This document shows, piece after piece, positions 38,833 to 47,746 of a DNA stretch of 64,000 nt; the stretch's first letter is position 1, and every line of letters begins with the position of its first letter. The stretch is from Bacillus carboniphilus. Lineage in GTDB: Bacteria; Bacillota; Bacilli; Bacillales; JAIVKR01. Below the pieces are notes generated by a model. The model did not search any database and had not been told where the DNA came from. It worked only from the letters and a program-made list of their open reading frames with translations. A program made the position numbers and the translations under genes. The DNA lies in NCBI RefSeq assembly GCF_020524035.2, contig NZ_CP129013.1:248001-312000 (forward strand). The letters run 5' to 3'.

Positions 38833-38985
38833 CTAAAAACCACCTAATGAAAACTTATCCACTTCTTCTGATTTTCGTTCTTCAGAATCTGAATAAGTCA
38901 TTTGGTAAGGAAAACGTTCATCATGTTTATTAATACTATCTTTACTCTGCTGGATGAACCGTTTTGATTTATTGCTTTTAGCCAT
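38833..38985 (-). CDS. Small hypothetical protein, 50 residues
   Basis: A hydrophilic frame beginning MAKSNKSKRFIQQSKDS after the strong site AAGGGGGCGGG, ending FSLGGF. Ser-, Lys- and Glu-rich with no membrane segment. It is immediately upstream of the DUF3813-like gene and transcribed with it. I do not recognise a family. Confidence 0.6.
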   Translation of the reverse strand: MAKSNKSKRFIQQSKDSINKHDERFPYQMTYSDSEERKSEEVDKFSLGGF

Positions 38986-39001
38986 ATGAACCCGCCCCCT
39001 T

Positions 39002-39039
39002 AATAATAATAGTGACGCCTAAACGCCACTATTATTATT
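39002..39039 (-). terminator. Terminator after yitU
   Basis: AATAATAATAGTG pairs exactly with CACTATTATTATT around a 12-base loop, between yitU and the next minus-strand gene. Confidence 0.75.
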
Positions 39040-39079
39040 TCTTATTTAATTAAAGATTATGTGGTTTTTGGCATCATAT

Positions 39080-39895
39080 TTATAGGTCGAGCTCTTTTCT
39101 CAAAAAGTGTGCAACTCCGTCCTCTTCATTTGATTTTGTAATGACGTTTCCAACGGCTTTCAATCGATCAATGGCGTTTTCCATTGTTACGCCAGTTCCA
39201 GCAAAGTCAATCATGTCTAGATCATTGTCTTCATCGCCAAAAGCGATGATGTGTTCTTTTGGTATGTTGTAATGTGAAGATATTTTTTTAAGACCCTCTG
39301 CTTTATTAATACCTGCTCGAATGATTTCAATCACATGCCATGGAGCTGTCCATCTTCGGTGATCAACCACTTCTGCATGGACTTCAGATAAATAATAACG
39401 AATTCTTTCAACATTTTTTTCTGGTGAATGAATTAAAATACTGGTCACATTATTTGGTAAATTGTGTCTAAGGTCTCCAACTTCAATTGTTGGATTGCCA
39501 AAACTAAAAATATCCATTAATTTTTCATCATGATAATGAAAATAAAGGTCATCTAGTATTTCTGCTAAAACATTATGCACTTTATATTGTTCTGCGACAT
39601 CAAGTATTTCCTTCACTACATCTAAATGCATAGGTGTATGGTGAATTCCCCATGAATCGTTTTTAGGATGATGAACAAATGCTCCATTAAAATTGACAAT
39701 AGGGGTGTTTAAACCCAATTCATGATAATACATGACACTAGAACGAAAGGGTCTTCCAGTGGCGATACATACAATATGTCCGTCTTGCTTTGCCCGTTCA
39801 ATTATTTGTTTTGTATAAGGTGAAATGGTTTTATCATCTTTTAATAATGTTCCATCTAAATCAAGAGCGATTAACCTTTTGAATTTTTTATCCAT
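39080..39895 (-). CDS. yitU: HAD-superfamily phosphatase YitU (Cof type)
   Basis: Cof-type HAD hydrolase that removes phosphate from small metabolites; some relatives act on FMN or sugar phosphates. Motif I ALDLDGTLL, motif II ATGRPF and motif IV AFGDEDNDLDMIDFAG are intact. The frame is open to 40057, but the upstream part lies in a family A repeat; ATG 39895 follows GAGGAG and gives 271 residues, matching B. subtilis YitU. Confidence 0.9.
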   Translation of the reverse strand: MDKKFKRLIALDLDGTLLKDDKTISPYTKQIIERAKQDGHIVCIATGRPFRSSVMYYHELGLNTPIVNFNGAFVHHPKNDSWGIHHTPMHLDVVKEILDVAEQYKVHNVLAEILDDLYFHYHDEKLMDIFSFGNPTIEVGDLRHNLPNNVTSILIHSPEKNVERIRYYLSEVHAEVVDHRRWTAPWHVIEIIRAGINKAEGLKKISSHYNIPKEHIIAFGDEDNDLDMIDFAGTGVTMENAIDRLKAVGNVITKSNEEDGVAHFLRKELDL

Positions 39896-39921
39896 AAATT
39901 CTCCTCGTGAAAGATTATTTA

Positions 39922-40076
39922 AGTGCGTGTTCAAAAAGTAGGGGAAAAAGGGCCGAGTAGAACGAGGCGACGAAGCTATGAGCACCACAGTGTACGTTCT
40001 CTGTACATGAGGAGTGGAATAGCGAGACAACAAAGTTATTCGACAGCAATTTTTCATGACTTTTTGAACAACCTCT
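39922..40076. repeat. Family A inverted-repeat element (copy A3)
   Basis: A 155-bp element with left end AGTGCGTGTTCAAAAAGTAG and right end ACTTTTTGAACAACCTCT, inverted around GTTCAAAAAGT. The interior contains TGTACGTTCTCTGTACA, a small hairpin. The yitU promoter must lie within or before it. Confidence 0.8.
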
Positions 40077-40178
40077 TTAACATTAAGAAGTTTTAACTAT
40101 TGACTATTTGTAGTATTAGTGTATCTTTTTCCACTCTTTGTTGTCTACATGTTAAAATTAATTTTATGAAATAATAAT

Positions 40179-40369
40179 AGTGCGTGTTCAAAAAGTCCTA
40201 TGTTGAACATACCTCCACGTTGGAGTTGGACCTACGTTGTCTATCCGTAATTAGTAGATCATTTGATTATCACTAGCCACAGTAAACGGTTGTATTTAGA
40301 TGATGTAATTAAAAGGGGTTATCTTGTTTTGTTCAGTACCTTTAATCCCCTAGTTTTTGAACCCTAACT
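40179..40369. repeat. Family A element (copy A4), diverged right end
   Basis: Left end AGTGCGTGTTCAAAAAGTCC is exact; the right end AGTTTTTGAACCCTAACT is degenerate. The interior contains GGACCTACGTTG and TTAGTAGATC, the outer arms of a hairpin module seen complete in family B copy B4. Confidence 0.65.
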
Positions 40370-40387
40370 AATAAGGAGTTGTTTGAA

Positions 40388-41155
40388 GTGATTGTAGTCG
40401 AAAAAACAATAATAGACAATCGAATCCCTACATTACATATTGTAAAAGACGAAAATAAGGATAAACCTTCACCTTTTGTTATTTTTATTCACGGTTTTAA
40501 TAGCTTAAAAGAAAAGAATCTTCATTATGCTTATCTCTTGGCTGAAAAAGGTTTCCGTGTCGCATTACCAGAATCCATTTATCACGGTGAACGAAGCAAG
40601 GATATGAAAGAAGATGAACTAAAAATGCACTTTTGGAATATTGTTATTCACACCATAGATGAAATCGAACAAGTAAAGGACTATTTTCTGTCTAAAAAAA
40701 TTATTGATGAAACCCGAATTGGTTTGGCGGGAACATCAATGGGTGCCATAATTACATTTGGTGCTTTAAAAAAGTATAGCTGGATAAAGGTTGCCACGAG
40801 TTTAATGGGGTATCCTTGCTACAAAGATTTAGCCCTTCACCAATTAAAGTATATAGAAACGAATATAGGGATTAGTATTACAAAGCAACAAGTAGAACGT
40901 GAATTAAGCAAATTAGACGATTATGACTTAGGTCAATCTAATGAAAAATTAGCTGGACGTCCTCTTCTTTTTTGGCACGGACAATTAGATGATGTTGTTC
41001 CTCATGAAGGTGCTTATGATTTTTATCAGAACGTAAAGCCAATGTATGTAAACTATCCGCATCGTCTCTCTTTCATTTCCGATCCAGACGAAGGACATTC
41101 AGTGTCAAATCAAGGGATTATGGAGACGGTTGCTTGGTTTGTTCAACATTTATAA
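40388..41155 (+). CDS. yitV: Alpha/beta hydrolase YitV
   Basis: Predicted esterase with the nucleophile elbow GTSMG, an Asp in GQLDDVVPHEG and His in DEGHSVSNQ, forming a normal triad. The N-terminal oxyanion region is FIHGFNSLKEKN. Start GTG 40388 lies nine bases after AAGGAG, giving 255 residues as in B. subtilis YitV; TTG 40379 touches the ribosome site. Substrate unknown. Confidence 0.9.
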   Translation: MIVVEKTIIDNRIPTLHIVKDENKDKPSPFVIFIHGFNSLKEKNLHYAYLLAEKGFRVALPESIYHGERSKDMKEDELKMHFWNIVIHTIDEIEQVKDYFLSKKIIDETRIGLAGTSMGAIITFGALKKYSWIKVATSLMGYPCYKDLALHQLKYIETNIGISITKQQVERELSKLDDYDLGQSNEKLAGRPLLFWHGQLDDVVPHEGAYDFYQNVKPMYVNYPHRLSFISDPDEGHSVSNQGIMETVAWFVQHL

Positions 41156-41250
41156 TGTATCGTCTTGTTAGATCATAAAGGCTTCTTTTTTAAATTTCAA
41201 GCAAAGTTCGTTATAATGGAGGAGACTATGAAGGAAGGAGTGAAAGTAAA

Positions 41251-41559
41251 ATGGATGAAGCACTTAAGGAAAATTTAGAAGGGGCTTTAGAGCAGGTGAT
41301 TGATCCAGAGCTAGGTGTTGATATTGTCAACTTAGGTCTTGTGTATGATATAGATTTATTAGAAGAAGGTACATGTAAAGTGACGATGACTTTAACTTCA
41401 ATGGGTTGTCCACTTGCAGGCACCATTGTAGAACAAGTAAAAGCGGCTTTAGCTGATATCCCTGAAGTAAAGGAAACAGAAGTGGATATCGTGTGGAACC
41501 CACCTTGGACAAAAGATAAAATGTCTAGGTATGCAAAAATCGCCCTAGGAATTACTTAA
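41251..41559 (+). CDS. yitW: MIP18/DUF59 family protein YitW
   Basis: A 102-residue DUF59 protein linked to iron-sulphur cluster assembly in relatives such as SufT and PaaD. It shows VIDPELGVDIVNLGLVYD, TLTSMGCPLAG with the conserved Cys, and VWNPPWTKDKMS. ATG 41251 follows GAAGGAG. Downstream is the arg operon, as in B. subtilis apart from a couple of genes. Confidence 0.92.
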   Translation: MDEALKENLEGALEQVIDPELGVDIVNLGLVYDIDLLEEGTCKVTMTLTSMGCPLAGTIVEQVKAALADIPEVKETEVDIVWNPPWTKDKMSRYAKIALGIT

Positions 41560-41574
41560 TTAATATATGATTAT

Positions 41575-41614
41575 ACTTGGATATTAAGGTAAAATAGTAC
41601 CTTAATATCCAAGT
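41575..41614. repeat. 17-bp perfect hairpin upstream of argC
   Basis: ACTTGGATATTAAGGTA (41575-41591) is the exact complement of TACCTTAATATCCAAGT (41598-41614), with a six-base loop and no T run. It lies between yitW and the argC promoter and may end yitW transcription or serve as a site for a regulator. Confidence 0.7.
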
Positions 41615-41628
41615 AAATAGAGGTAACC

Positions 41629-41657
41629 TTGCACCTCTCCATATTCTGTTATATAAT
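41629..41657 (+). promoter_or_regulatory. argC operon SigA promoter
   Basis: TTGCAC (41629-41634), 17 bp, TATAAT (41652-41657). The AT-rich region just after it (GTAATTTCAGAAAATTTTAA) could hold an AhrC/ArgR box, but the match is not clear by eye. Confidence 0.6.
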
Positions 41658-41709
41658 ATGACGTAATTTCAGAAAATTTTAAATTTCAAAAATAATAAGG
41701 GTGGTTGAC

Positions 41710-42747
41710 TTGAAAGTTGGAATAATTGGCGCAACTGGTTATGGTGGAATCGAAGTATATCGATTTTTACAAAAACATAAGAACGTACACTCATGTAAAC
41801 TACTTACTACATCACAGCAAGACATCCCATATGCAAATGTATATCCTCACTTACATGGTATTAGCGACGAAAATTTAAATCTCGTCAATGAAGAAAAATT
41901 AAAAGAAGAACTTGATGTAATTTTCCTCGCAACACCTTCAGGGGTTTCAACAAACTTAACCCCACGTCTTATCAATGGAAAAGCTAAAATTATCGACCTT
42001 TCTGGAGACTTACGTATAAAAAATCAAGAGCAATATGAATCCTATTATCAAAAGAAATATCCTCCTAAAGAAGTTATTGACCAAGCAGTATACGGCTTGA
42101 GTGAGGTCAATCGAGAGGCTATTAAAGACGCTGATTTAATTGCCAATCCCGGTTGTTATCCTACAGCTTCGTTATTAGGTTTATATCCGTTAGTAAACGA
42201 AGGTCTTATAAGACCAAGTTCAATTATTATTGATGCCAAATCAGGGTTATCTGGTGCGGGTAAAACCCCTTCTTTAGTGTCAAGTTTCACAGAATCGAAT
42301 GAGAACCTCAGAATTTATAAAGTTCATGAACACCAACACACACCCGAGATCGAGCAGCTATTGCAAAGTGTGAACGATCAAGTGGGGCCTATCACTTTTT
42401 CCACTCATCTTATTCCTATGACAAGAGGCATTATGTCAACCATATATGTTGAATTACATGAAGCTCAAAAAACAAATAGATTAAAAGAATTATATCAGTC
42501 TTATTACAGTCAAGAACCCTTTATCCGTATCAGAAAAGAAGGGCAATTTCCAAGTACGAAAGAAGTAGCTGGAACGAATTATTGTGATATTTCTTTAAAG
42601 TATGATCCTCGTTCAAACAGGCTGTTAATTGTTTCTGTCATTGATAATTTAGTAAAGGGAGCTGCTGGTCAAGCTGTTCAAAATATGAATTTAATGTTCG
42701 GTATTGAAGAAACGGAAGGGTTAGTCGATACCCCTATTTATCCTTAA
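41710..42747 (+). CDS. argC: N-acetyl-gamma-glutamyl-phosphate reductase
   Basis: Third step of ornithine synthesis. Rossmann start MKVGIIGATGYGGIE, catalytic Cys in IANPGCYPTASLLGL, and HQHTPEIEQ and STHLIPMTRGIMST motifs. The frame opens at 41701, but TTG 41710 follows AAGGGTGG and yields 345 residues, the B. subtilis length. First gene of argCJBD, with 17 bp to argJ. Confidence 0.94.
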   Translation: MKVGIIGATGYGGIEVYRFLQKHKNVHSCKLLTTSQQDIPYANVYPHLHGISDENLNLVNEEKLKEELDVIFLATPSGVSTNLTPRLINGKAKIIDLSGDLRIKNQEQYESYYQKKYPPKEVIDQAVYGLSEVNREAIKDADLIANPGCYPTASLLGLYPLVNEGLIRPSSIIIDAKSGLSGAGKTPSLVSSFTESNENLRIYKVHEHQHTPEIEQLLQSVNDQVGPITFSTHLIPMTRGIMSTIYVELHEAQKTNRLKELYQSYYSQEPFIRIRKEGQFPSTKEVAGTNYCDISLKYDPRSNRLLIVSVIDNLVKGAAGQAVQNMNLMFGIEETEGLVDTPIYP

Positions 42748-42764
42748 GGAGATGAAAGAAGAAA

Positions 42765-43991
42765 GTGATTAACTTAACAGAAGTGAACATCAAAAAGAAG
42801 TCTGGTTCACCAATAAGTCCGAAAGGTTTTTTTGCTTGTGGACTACATATCGGTTTATATGAATCTAAAAAAGATTTTGGCATTCTTTATAGCGATACTC
42901 CGGCTAGCTGTGCGGCTGTTTACACGCAGAGTCATTTTCAAGCTGCCCCAATCCATGTCACAAAGAAAAGCATTGAACAAGCAAAAAAAATTCAAGCCGT
43001 TGTTGTCAACAGTGCCATTGCAAATGCTTGTACAGGGGAAGAAGGAATGGAAAACGCATTGGAAATGAGGGACTTAACGGCGGAGGCACTGTCTATAAAA
43101 AGTGAGCAAGTTGCTGTAGCTTCAACAGGAGTCATTGGTCAACAACTTGATATGGAAAAAATAAGAAATGGTTGTAAGTCTATAAAGTTATCGAATCAAG
43201 ACCAAGCAGGAGAAGACTTTCAAGAAGCGATTTTAACAACAGATTTAGTCACAAAAACCTCTTGCTATGAAGTAGAAATTGATGGTGAAAAGGTGACCTT
43301 AGCTGGTACAGCAAAGGGTTCTGGTATGATTCATCCGAACATGGCAACGATGCTTAGTTTTATTTCAACGGATGCAAATATTGAGTCCAATGATCTTCAA
43401 TCGGTACTTAAAGAAGTAGTCGATCAATCTTTTAACCAAATAACGGTAGATGGAGAAACATCGACGAATGATATGGTATTAGTAATGGCAAATGGTCAAG
43501 CCAAAAATGAAAGACTATCGCCATCCCATTCACAATGGACCCATTTTAAAGAGACCATGAAGCTTGTTTGCCAAGATTTAGCTAAACAAATTGCTAAAGA
43601 TGGTGAAGGGGCGACAAAATTGGTTGAAGTAATAGTGGAAGAGGCATTTAATCATGAAGAAGCTAGAATTCTTTCAAAAAAAATAATAGGATCTAACCTA
43701 GTGAAAACAGCCATTTTCGGAGAAGATGCTAACTGGGGAAGAATTGTTTCCACTATTGGTTATAGTGATATTCAAGTCGAACCGAGTAAATGTAAGGTTT
43801 ATATCGGAGATACGTTAGTATTTAAAGATGGTGTCGGTCAAAATGATTTTGAGCAAGAACTTACTGATTATTTAAAAAACAAAGAAGTTTTGATTAAAGT
43901 TCAATTAGGGTTAGGAAATGGCTATGCTCAAGCTTGGGGGTGTGATTTAACTTATGACTATGTCAAAATCAATGCCTCTTACCGAACGTAA
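42765..43991 (+). CDS. argJ: Bifunctional ornithine acetyltransferase/N-acetylglutamate synthase
   Basis: Ntn-type enzyme that self-cleaves before the nucleophilic Thr in KGSGMIHPNMATMLSFI. It recycles the acetyl group between acetylornithine and glutamate. 408 residues, GTG start after GGAGATGAAAG. GVIGQQLDM and FGEDANWGRI are also typical. The 3' end overlaps argB by 38 bp. Confidence 0.95.
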   Translation: MINLTEVNIKKKSGSPISPKGFFACGLHIGLYESKKDFGILYSDTPASCAAVYTQSHFQAAPIHVTKKSIEQAKKIQAVVVNSAIANACTGEEGMENALEMRDLTAEALSIKSEQVAVASTGVIGQQLDMEKIRNGCKSIKLSNQDQAGEDFQEAILTTDLVTKTSCYEVEIDGEKVTLAGTAKGSGMIHPNMATMLSFISTDANIESNDLQSVLKEVVDQSFNQITVDGETSTNDMVLVMANGQAKNERLSPSHSQWTHFKETMKLVCQDLAKQIAKDGEGATKLVEVIVEEAFNHEEARILSKKIIGSNLVKTAIFGEDANWGRIVSTIGYSDIQVEPSKCKVYIGDTLVFKDGVGQNDFEQELTDYLKNKEVLIKVQLGLGNGYAQAWGCDLTYDYVKINASYRT

Positions 43992-44760
43992 ACAAACAGC
44001 AGTCATAAAACTGGGTGGGAGTATGATTGATGAAATCTCTGAATCGTTTATTAAAAGTATTGATCATGTTCAAAAATATTATGATTGTTTAATTGTACAT
44101 GGTGGTGGACCTCACATCAACGCAATGTTGAATAAATTGAATGTGACAAGTAGTTTTCATAAAGGTCAAAGACAGACGACTGCTCAAGTGATGGAAGCTG
44201 TCCAATTATCTCTATGTGGGGAAGTCAATCCTACATTAACCGCATTACTTAATGACCATCAAATTAAAGCCTTAGGTCTCTCTGGAGCTGGTGGGGCTTT
44301 ATTGACAGGAGAACCGATTGATGAACAAACACTAGGATTTGTTGGGGAAATAACAGAGGTGAACACGGATCTTTTGTATAAGATTATGAAAATGGGTTAT
44401 TTACCAGTTGTATCCCCAGTTGCAAGAACGAAGCAAGGGGTCAAGTTAAATATTAATGCAGATATAGCGGCTGCAGCTATCGCCTCGGCATTACATGCTG
44501 AAAAACTCATTTACATTACAGATGTGGAAGGTATTTTACGAGAAGGAAAGAAGCTACCGGTTGTGACGAAAGAAGAGGCGAAGGAAATGATTGCAAAAGG
44601 GGAAATTACAGGTGGTATGATTCCTAAAGTTCAGTCTGCCTTATCAAGCCTTCAAAAAGTCAAGGAAGTGATTATTTCAAGTGGAAGACAGCCGTTATTA
44701 CAAAGTGATCAATTTGATGGTACAACTCTAGTCAAAGAGAAGGGAGCAATAATAAATTGA
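43954..44760 (+). CDS. argB: Acetylglutamate kinase
   Basis: Amino-acid kinase family: AVIKLGGSMID near the N-terminus, VHGGGPHINAML, and a late TGGMIPKVQSAL. ATG 43954 follows GGGGGTGTGA inside argJ and gives 268 residues; ATG 43972 is an alternative without a site. The first residues are longer than the usual MKKTIVFK start. It overlaps argD by the shared TTGA. Confidence 0.94.
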   Translation: MTMSKSMPLTERKQTAVIKLGGSMIDEISESFIKSIDHVQKYYDCLIVHGGGPHINAMLNKLNVTSSFHKGQRQTTAQVMEAVQLSLCGEVNPTLTALLNDHQIKALGLSGAGGALLTGEPIDEQTLGFVGEITEVNTDLLYKIMKMGYLPVVSPVARTKQGVKLNINADIAAAAIASALHAEKLIYITDVEGILREGKKLPVVTKEEAKEMIAKGEITGGMIPKVQSALSSLQKVKEVIISSGRQPLLQSDQFDGTTLVKEKGAIIN

Positions 44761-45914
44761 GTTATTTATTTCCTAATTATGGGCGAATCCCGCTGGAAAT
44801 TGTTTCTGGAGAAGGGACAAACGTTTTCGATGATCGAGGTAATCGTTACCTTGATTTCACATCAGGAATTGGGGTATGTAATCTAGGTCATCGACCAGTT
44901 CAAGTAAAGTCAGCCGTTGATCACCAATTAGAGAAAGTTTGGCATACTTCAAACCTTTTTGAAAGCTCTATACAGGAAGATGTAGCTCAATTACTTTGTC
45001 AAAACAGTGGTGGAGATGCGGTTTTTTTCTGTAATAGTGGAGCTGAAGCAAATGAAGCAGCTATTAAATTAGCTAGAAAATTTAAAAAAAAACATCGGAT
45101 GATCTCTTTTCAACAATCATTCCATGGACGAACAATGGCTACTTTAAGTGCGACAGGCCAAAAGAAAGTTCGCGATGGATTTGAACCTTTAGTGGAGAAT
45201 TTCGAATATTTCCCCTTCAATGATATAGATGCTATTACTCAATTAACAGGTGATGATATAGGAGCAATCATCATTGAAGTTATTCAAGGAGAAGGCGGAG
45301 TGATTCCAGCTAATCAAGCTTTTTTAAAGGCAGTTGAAAAGAAGTGTAAAGAGCTAGATGCGCTATTAATAGTGGATGAAGTTCAGACTGGAATTGGACG
45401 AACGGGTGTACCGTTTGCCTTTATGCATTATGATATAAAGCCAGATATTATAACAGTAGCCAAAGGTTTAGGGAGTGGCTTTCCAGTTGGTGCAATGATT
45501 GGATCTGAGAAGTTAATCGGTTGTTTTTCAGCAGGTACCCACGGCTCAACTTTTGGAGGAAATCCCGTGTGTATGTCGGCAGCGAGAGCGACGTTAAATG
45601 TTGTTTTCACCCCGTCCTTTCTTATAGAAGTTAATCGTAAAAGTGAATTGATTATGAATAAATTAGATCAACTAAACAAACTTTCTTTAGTGAAATCAGT
45701 AAGAGGAAAAGGTTTGATGATTGGAATCGAATTAAAGCTAGAAGCAAAGGAAGTTCTTGCTGACTTGCGTAAAAAAGGTCTTCTCGTTCTACCGGCAGGG
45801 CCAAAAGTCATCAGGTTGCTTCCACCGCTAACTATAAAAGAAAGTGAGATAGAAGAAGGTTTATCTCTAATAACAAAGACGTTAGAAGAAAAGGAAACAA
45901 TTCAATCAGTATAA
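44757..45914 (+). CDS. argD: Acetylornithine aminotransferase
   Basis: Class III PLP transaminase, 385 residues. FTSGIGVCNLGHRP, NSGAEANEAAIKLARK, the Asp in IVDEVQTGIGRTG and the PLP Lys in TVAKGLGSGFP are present. TTG 44757 overlaps the argB stop; AAGGGAG lies upstream. In B. subtilis carAB and argF follow, but here a terminator ends the operon. Confidence 0.94.
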   Translation: MSYLFPNYGRIPLEIVSGEGTNVFDDRGNRYLDFTSGIGVCNLGHRPVQVKSAVDHQLEKVWHTSNLFESSIQEDVAQLLCQNSGGDAVFFCNSGAEANEAAIKLARKFKKKHRMISFQQSFHGRTMATLSATGQKKVRDGFEPLVENFEYFPFNDIDAITQLTGDDIGAIIIEVIQGEGGVIPANQAFLKAVEKKCKELDALLIVDEVQTGIGRTGVPFAFMHYDIKPDIITVAKGLGSGFPVGAMIGSEKLIGCFSAGTHGSTFGGNPVCMSAARATLNVVFTPSFLIEVNRKSELIMNKLDQLNKLSLVKSVRGKGLMIGIELKLEAKEVLADLRKKGLLVLPAGPKVIRLLPPLTIKESEIEEGLSLITKTLEEKETIQSV

Positions 45915-45924
45915 TAATCGAAAA

Positions 45925-45964
45925 AATAAAGGGGGAGACTAAAAGTAGCCTCTCCCTTTATTAA
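45925..45964. terminator. Bidirectional terminator between argD and uppP
   Basis: AATAAAGGGGGAGACTA pairs with TAGCCTCTCCCTTTATT with one bulge, flanked by A and T tracts. Confidence 0.8.
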
Positions 45965-46005
45965 AAAATATTTCTATAGGACAAGATTAAGTAATAGTCC
46001 TTATC

Positions 46006-46821
46006 TTACAAAAATAGGAGAATGAGCACTCCAACAAACCAGCAATAGTAAGAGAAATATTTTAAATTTCCTCTCTCCATAATTCCCATAAACCAACGAA
46101 GAGAATAATAAGATGCAAAAATAGATGATAAAAATGCTAAGAAATAAGGAATCCACTTTTCACTTAAATAAGGGTCGTTTATTAAGTCTGATAATCCTAA
46201 CATCATTCCCCCTACACTAACAGGGATAAATAGTAGAAATGAAAATCGAAAGGCTGTCTCCCTCTTCATTCCTAAGGCCATGGAGGCAACAATAGTTGCT
46301 CCTGAACGGCTGATTCCTGGTATAAGAGCAACTGCTTGAGCACACCCTACAATGATGGCATCTTTAAAAGATAGATCCTTGTCTAATTTCTTTCCTTTCA
46401 AATTACGAATTAAGAATAAAGCAAATCCAGTAATAATTAATGTGATAGCAATAGTATAAATATTTTCTTTAAAGATTGCTTCAATTTGATCATCAAATAG
46501 GACACCTACTAATCCTGCTGGAATGGTAGCTAGTATTAAATAGACGATAAATAAAAAATCACTCTTAGATTGTTCTTCTCTCGTAGTTATATAGCTCAAT
46601 CCATTGACAGTTAAACGAGTTAAATCTTGACGATAAATGATTAATACGGCTATTAATGAGCCTGCATTGACTAATAATTCAAATGTAAACCCCTCTATGT
46701 TTAGGTCAAATAAATGTTGAACAATGACTAAATGACCGCTTGATGATACCGGAATAGGCTCCGTAAATCCTTGAAACAAGCCTAATAATATATATTTTAT
46801 GATCTCTAAAAAATTCTCCAA
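46006..46821 (-). CDS. uppP: Undecaprenyl-diphosphatase (bacitracin resistance)
   Basis: Integral membrane phosphatase that regenerates undecaprenyl phosphate for cell-wall synthesis. Both family motifs are present: [15 protein letters not shown] near the N-terminus and [10 protein letters not shown] in the second half. Eight or so membrane segments in 271 residues. TTG 46821 lies nine bases after GAGAGGGG. It is not part of the arg operon and is an insertion relative to the B. subtilis order. Confidence 0.93.
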   Translation of the reverse strand: MENFLEIIKYILLGLFQGFTEPIPVSSSGHLVIVQHLFDLNIEGFTFELLVNAGSLIAVLIIYRQDLTRLTVNGLSYITTREEQSKSDFLFIVYLILATIPAGLVGVLFDDQIEAIFKENIYTIAITLIITGFALFLIRNLKGKKLDKDLSFKDAIIVGCAQAVALIPGISRSGATIVASMALGMKRETAFRFSFLLFIPVSVGGMMLGLSDLINDPYLSEKWIPYFLAFLSSIFASYYSLRWFMGIMERGNLKYFSYYCWFVGVLILLFL

Positions 46822-46913
46822 GAAATGAATCCCCTCTCTAAAATGAATATCTATTTTTAACGTTGATATAGATACGTTTAGTTTTGAAAATTTAAAAGTA
46901 CTATTTATCTTTA

Positions 46914-46938
46914 AACGTGCGCTTCTGCTTTTCTTTTC
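46914..46938. repeat. Family B right-end remnant (copy B6)
   Basis: ACGTGCGCTTCTGCTTTTCT resembles the family B right end. No gene is seen in the rest of 46,822-47,085. Confidence 0.35.
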
Positions 46939-47085
46939 CTATCTTTTCATTTAACAATAATAATGGGTCTAGGTAAAGAGGAAATTTAAAATAAAGACTC
47001 ATAAAAGAGTAAATGTTCATACGAAGATGAAGGTGGGGGAACAATAAAAACGGATTGCTTACTAACTTTGAAGGAGGACTTAATA

Positions 47086-47265
47086 ATGGGGCAACAAAGA
47101 CAATTTAAGCCTGGTCAAAAGGTTCCAAATAACGGTACGTATGTAGAAATTGGAGAAACAGGCTCAATGGTAAAAAACCCTAAAAAATTAAAATTACAGA
47201 CAGGAGAGCATTTTCCTGAAACGTCAAATGACGATCGTTACTGGACGTACCAAAGAAAACCTTAA
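47086..47265 (+). CDS. yjzC: YjzC-like protein
   Basis: A 59-residue soluble protein, MGQQRQFKPGQKVPNNG then YVEIGETGSMV, as in B. subtilis YjzC, a conserved small Bacillaceae protein of unknown function. The frame opens at 47068, but ATG 47086 follows GAAGGAGGAC. A strong terminator follows. Confidence 0.88.
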   Translation: MGQQRQFKPGQKVPNNGTYVEIGETGSMVKNPKKLKLQTGEHFPETSNDDRYWTYQRKP

Positions 47266-47282
47266 TAGTAAAATTTAAACAC

Positions 47283-47316
47283 AACAACCCTGCTTCTTTA
47301 AAGAAGCAGGGTTGTT
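47283..47316. terminator. Terminator between yjzC and yjzD
   Basis: AACAACCCTGCTTCTTT pairs exactly with AAAGAAGCAGGGTTGTT (17 bp), usable in both directions. Confidence 0.88.
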
Positions 47317-47348
47317 AAAAAGACTCAATATGTAGTTTAAAAAACAAT

Positions 47349-47534
47349 TTATGCTGATTTAGATTCTGTATCCATTGGTAAAACCTCACCAATAATAAAA
47401 ATTAGCACGGTAGCAACTATTGCAATAATAGAAGCAGTACTAAAATGATAAGCTACACCGTTCATCGATGATACGATATATGCTCCCATATTGAATAGTA
47501 AAAAGGACCAAAAGAAACTCACGATAAAACGCAC
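47349..47534 (-). CDS. yjzD: YjzD-like membrane protein (DUF2929)
   Basis: Two-helix membrane protein of 61 residues starting MRFIVSFFWSFLLFNMGAYI, with a second helix IIAIVATVLIFIIGEVLP. GTG 47534 lies six bases after GAGGTGAT; upstream ATG 47540 touches that site. Position beside yjzC matches B. subtilis. Function unknown. Confidence 0.85.
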   Translation of the reverse strand: MRFIVSFFWSFLLFNMGAYIVSSMNGVAYHFSTASIIAIVATVLIFIIGEVLPMDTESKSA

Positions 47535-47613
47535 ATTCATCACCTCATTATTTTGACAATTCTCATTCTATATTATCACACATACATTAAAGAATAAAAC
47601 AAGTTTATGTGGA

Positions 47614-47632
47614 CTTTTTGAACAACCACTTT
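47614..47632. repeat. Family A right-end remnant (copy A5)
   Basis: GACTTTTTGAACAACCA matches the right end of copies A2 and A3; no left end is seen nearby. Confidence 0.5.
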
Positions 47633-47746
47633 TACTAATTTTTAAAAATAGGCGAATACCTCATACCATTTAATATCTTTTTCATACCCTATATGGAGCT
47701 AGGCAAAATGGAGGGAATGTATCTTCACATGAAAGGTGGTGGACTT

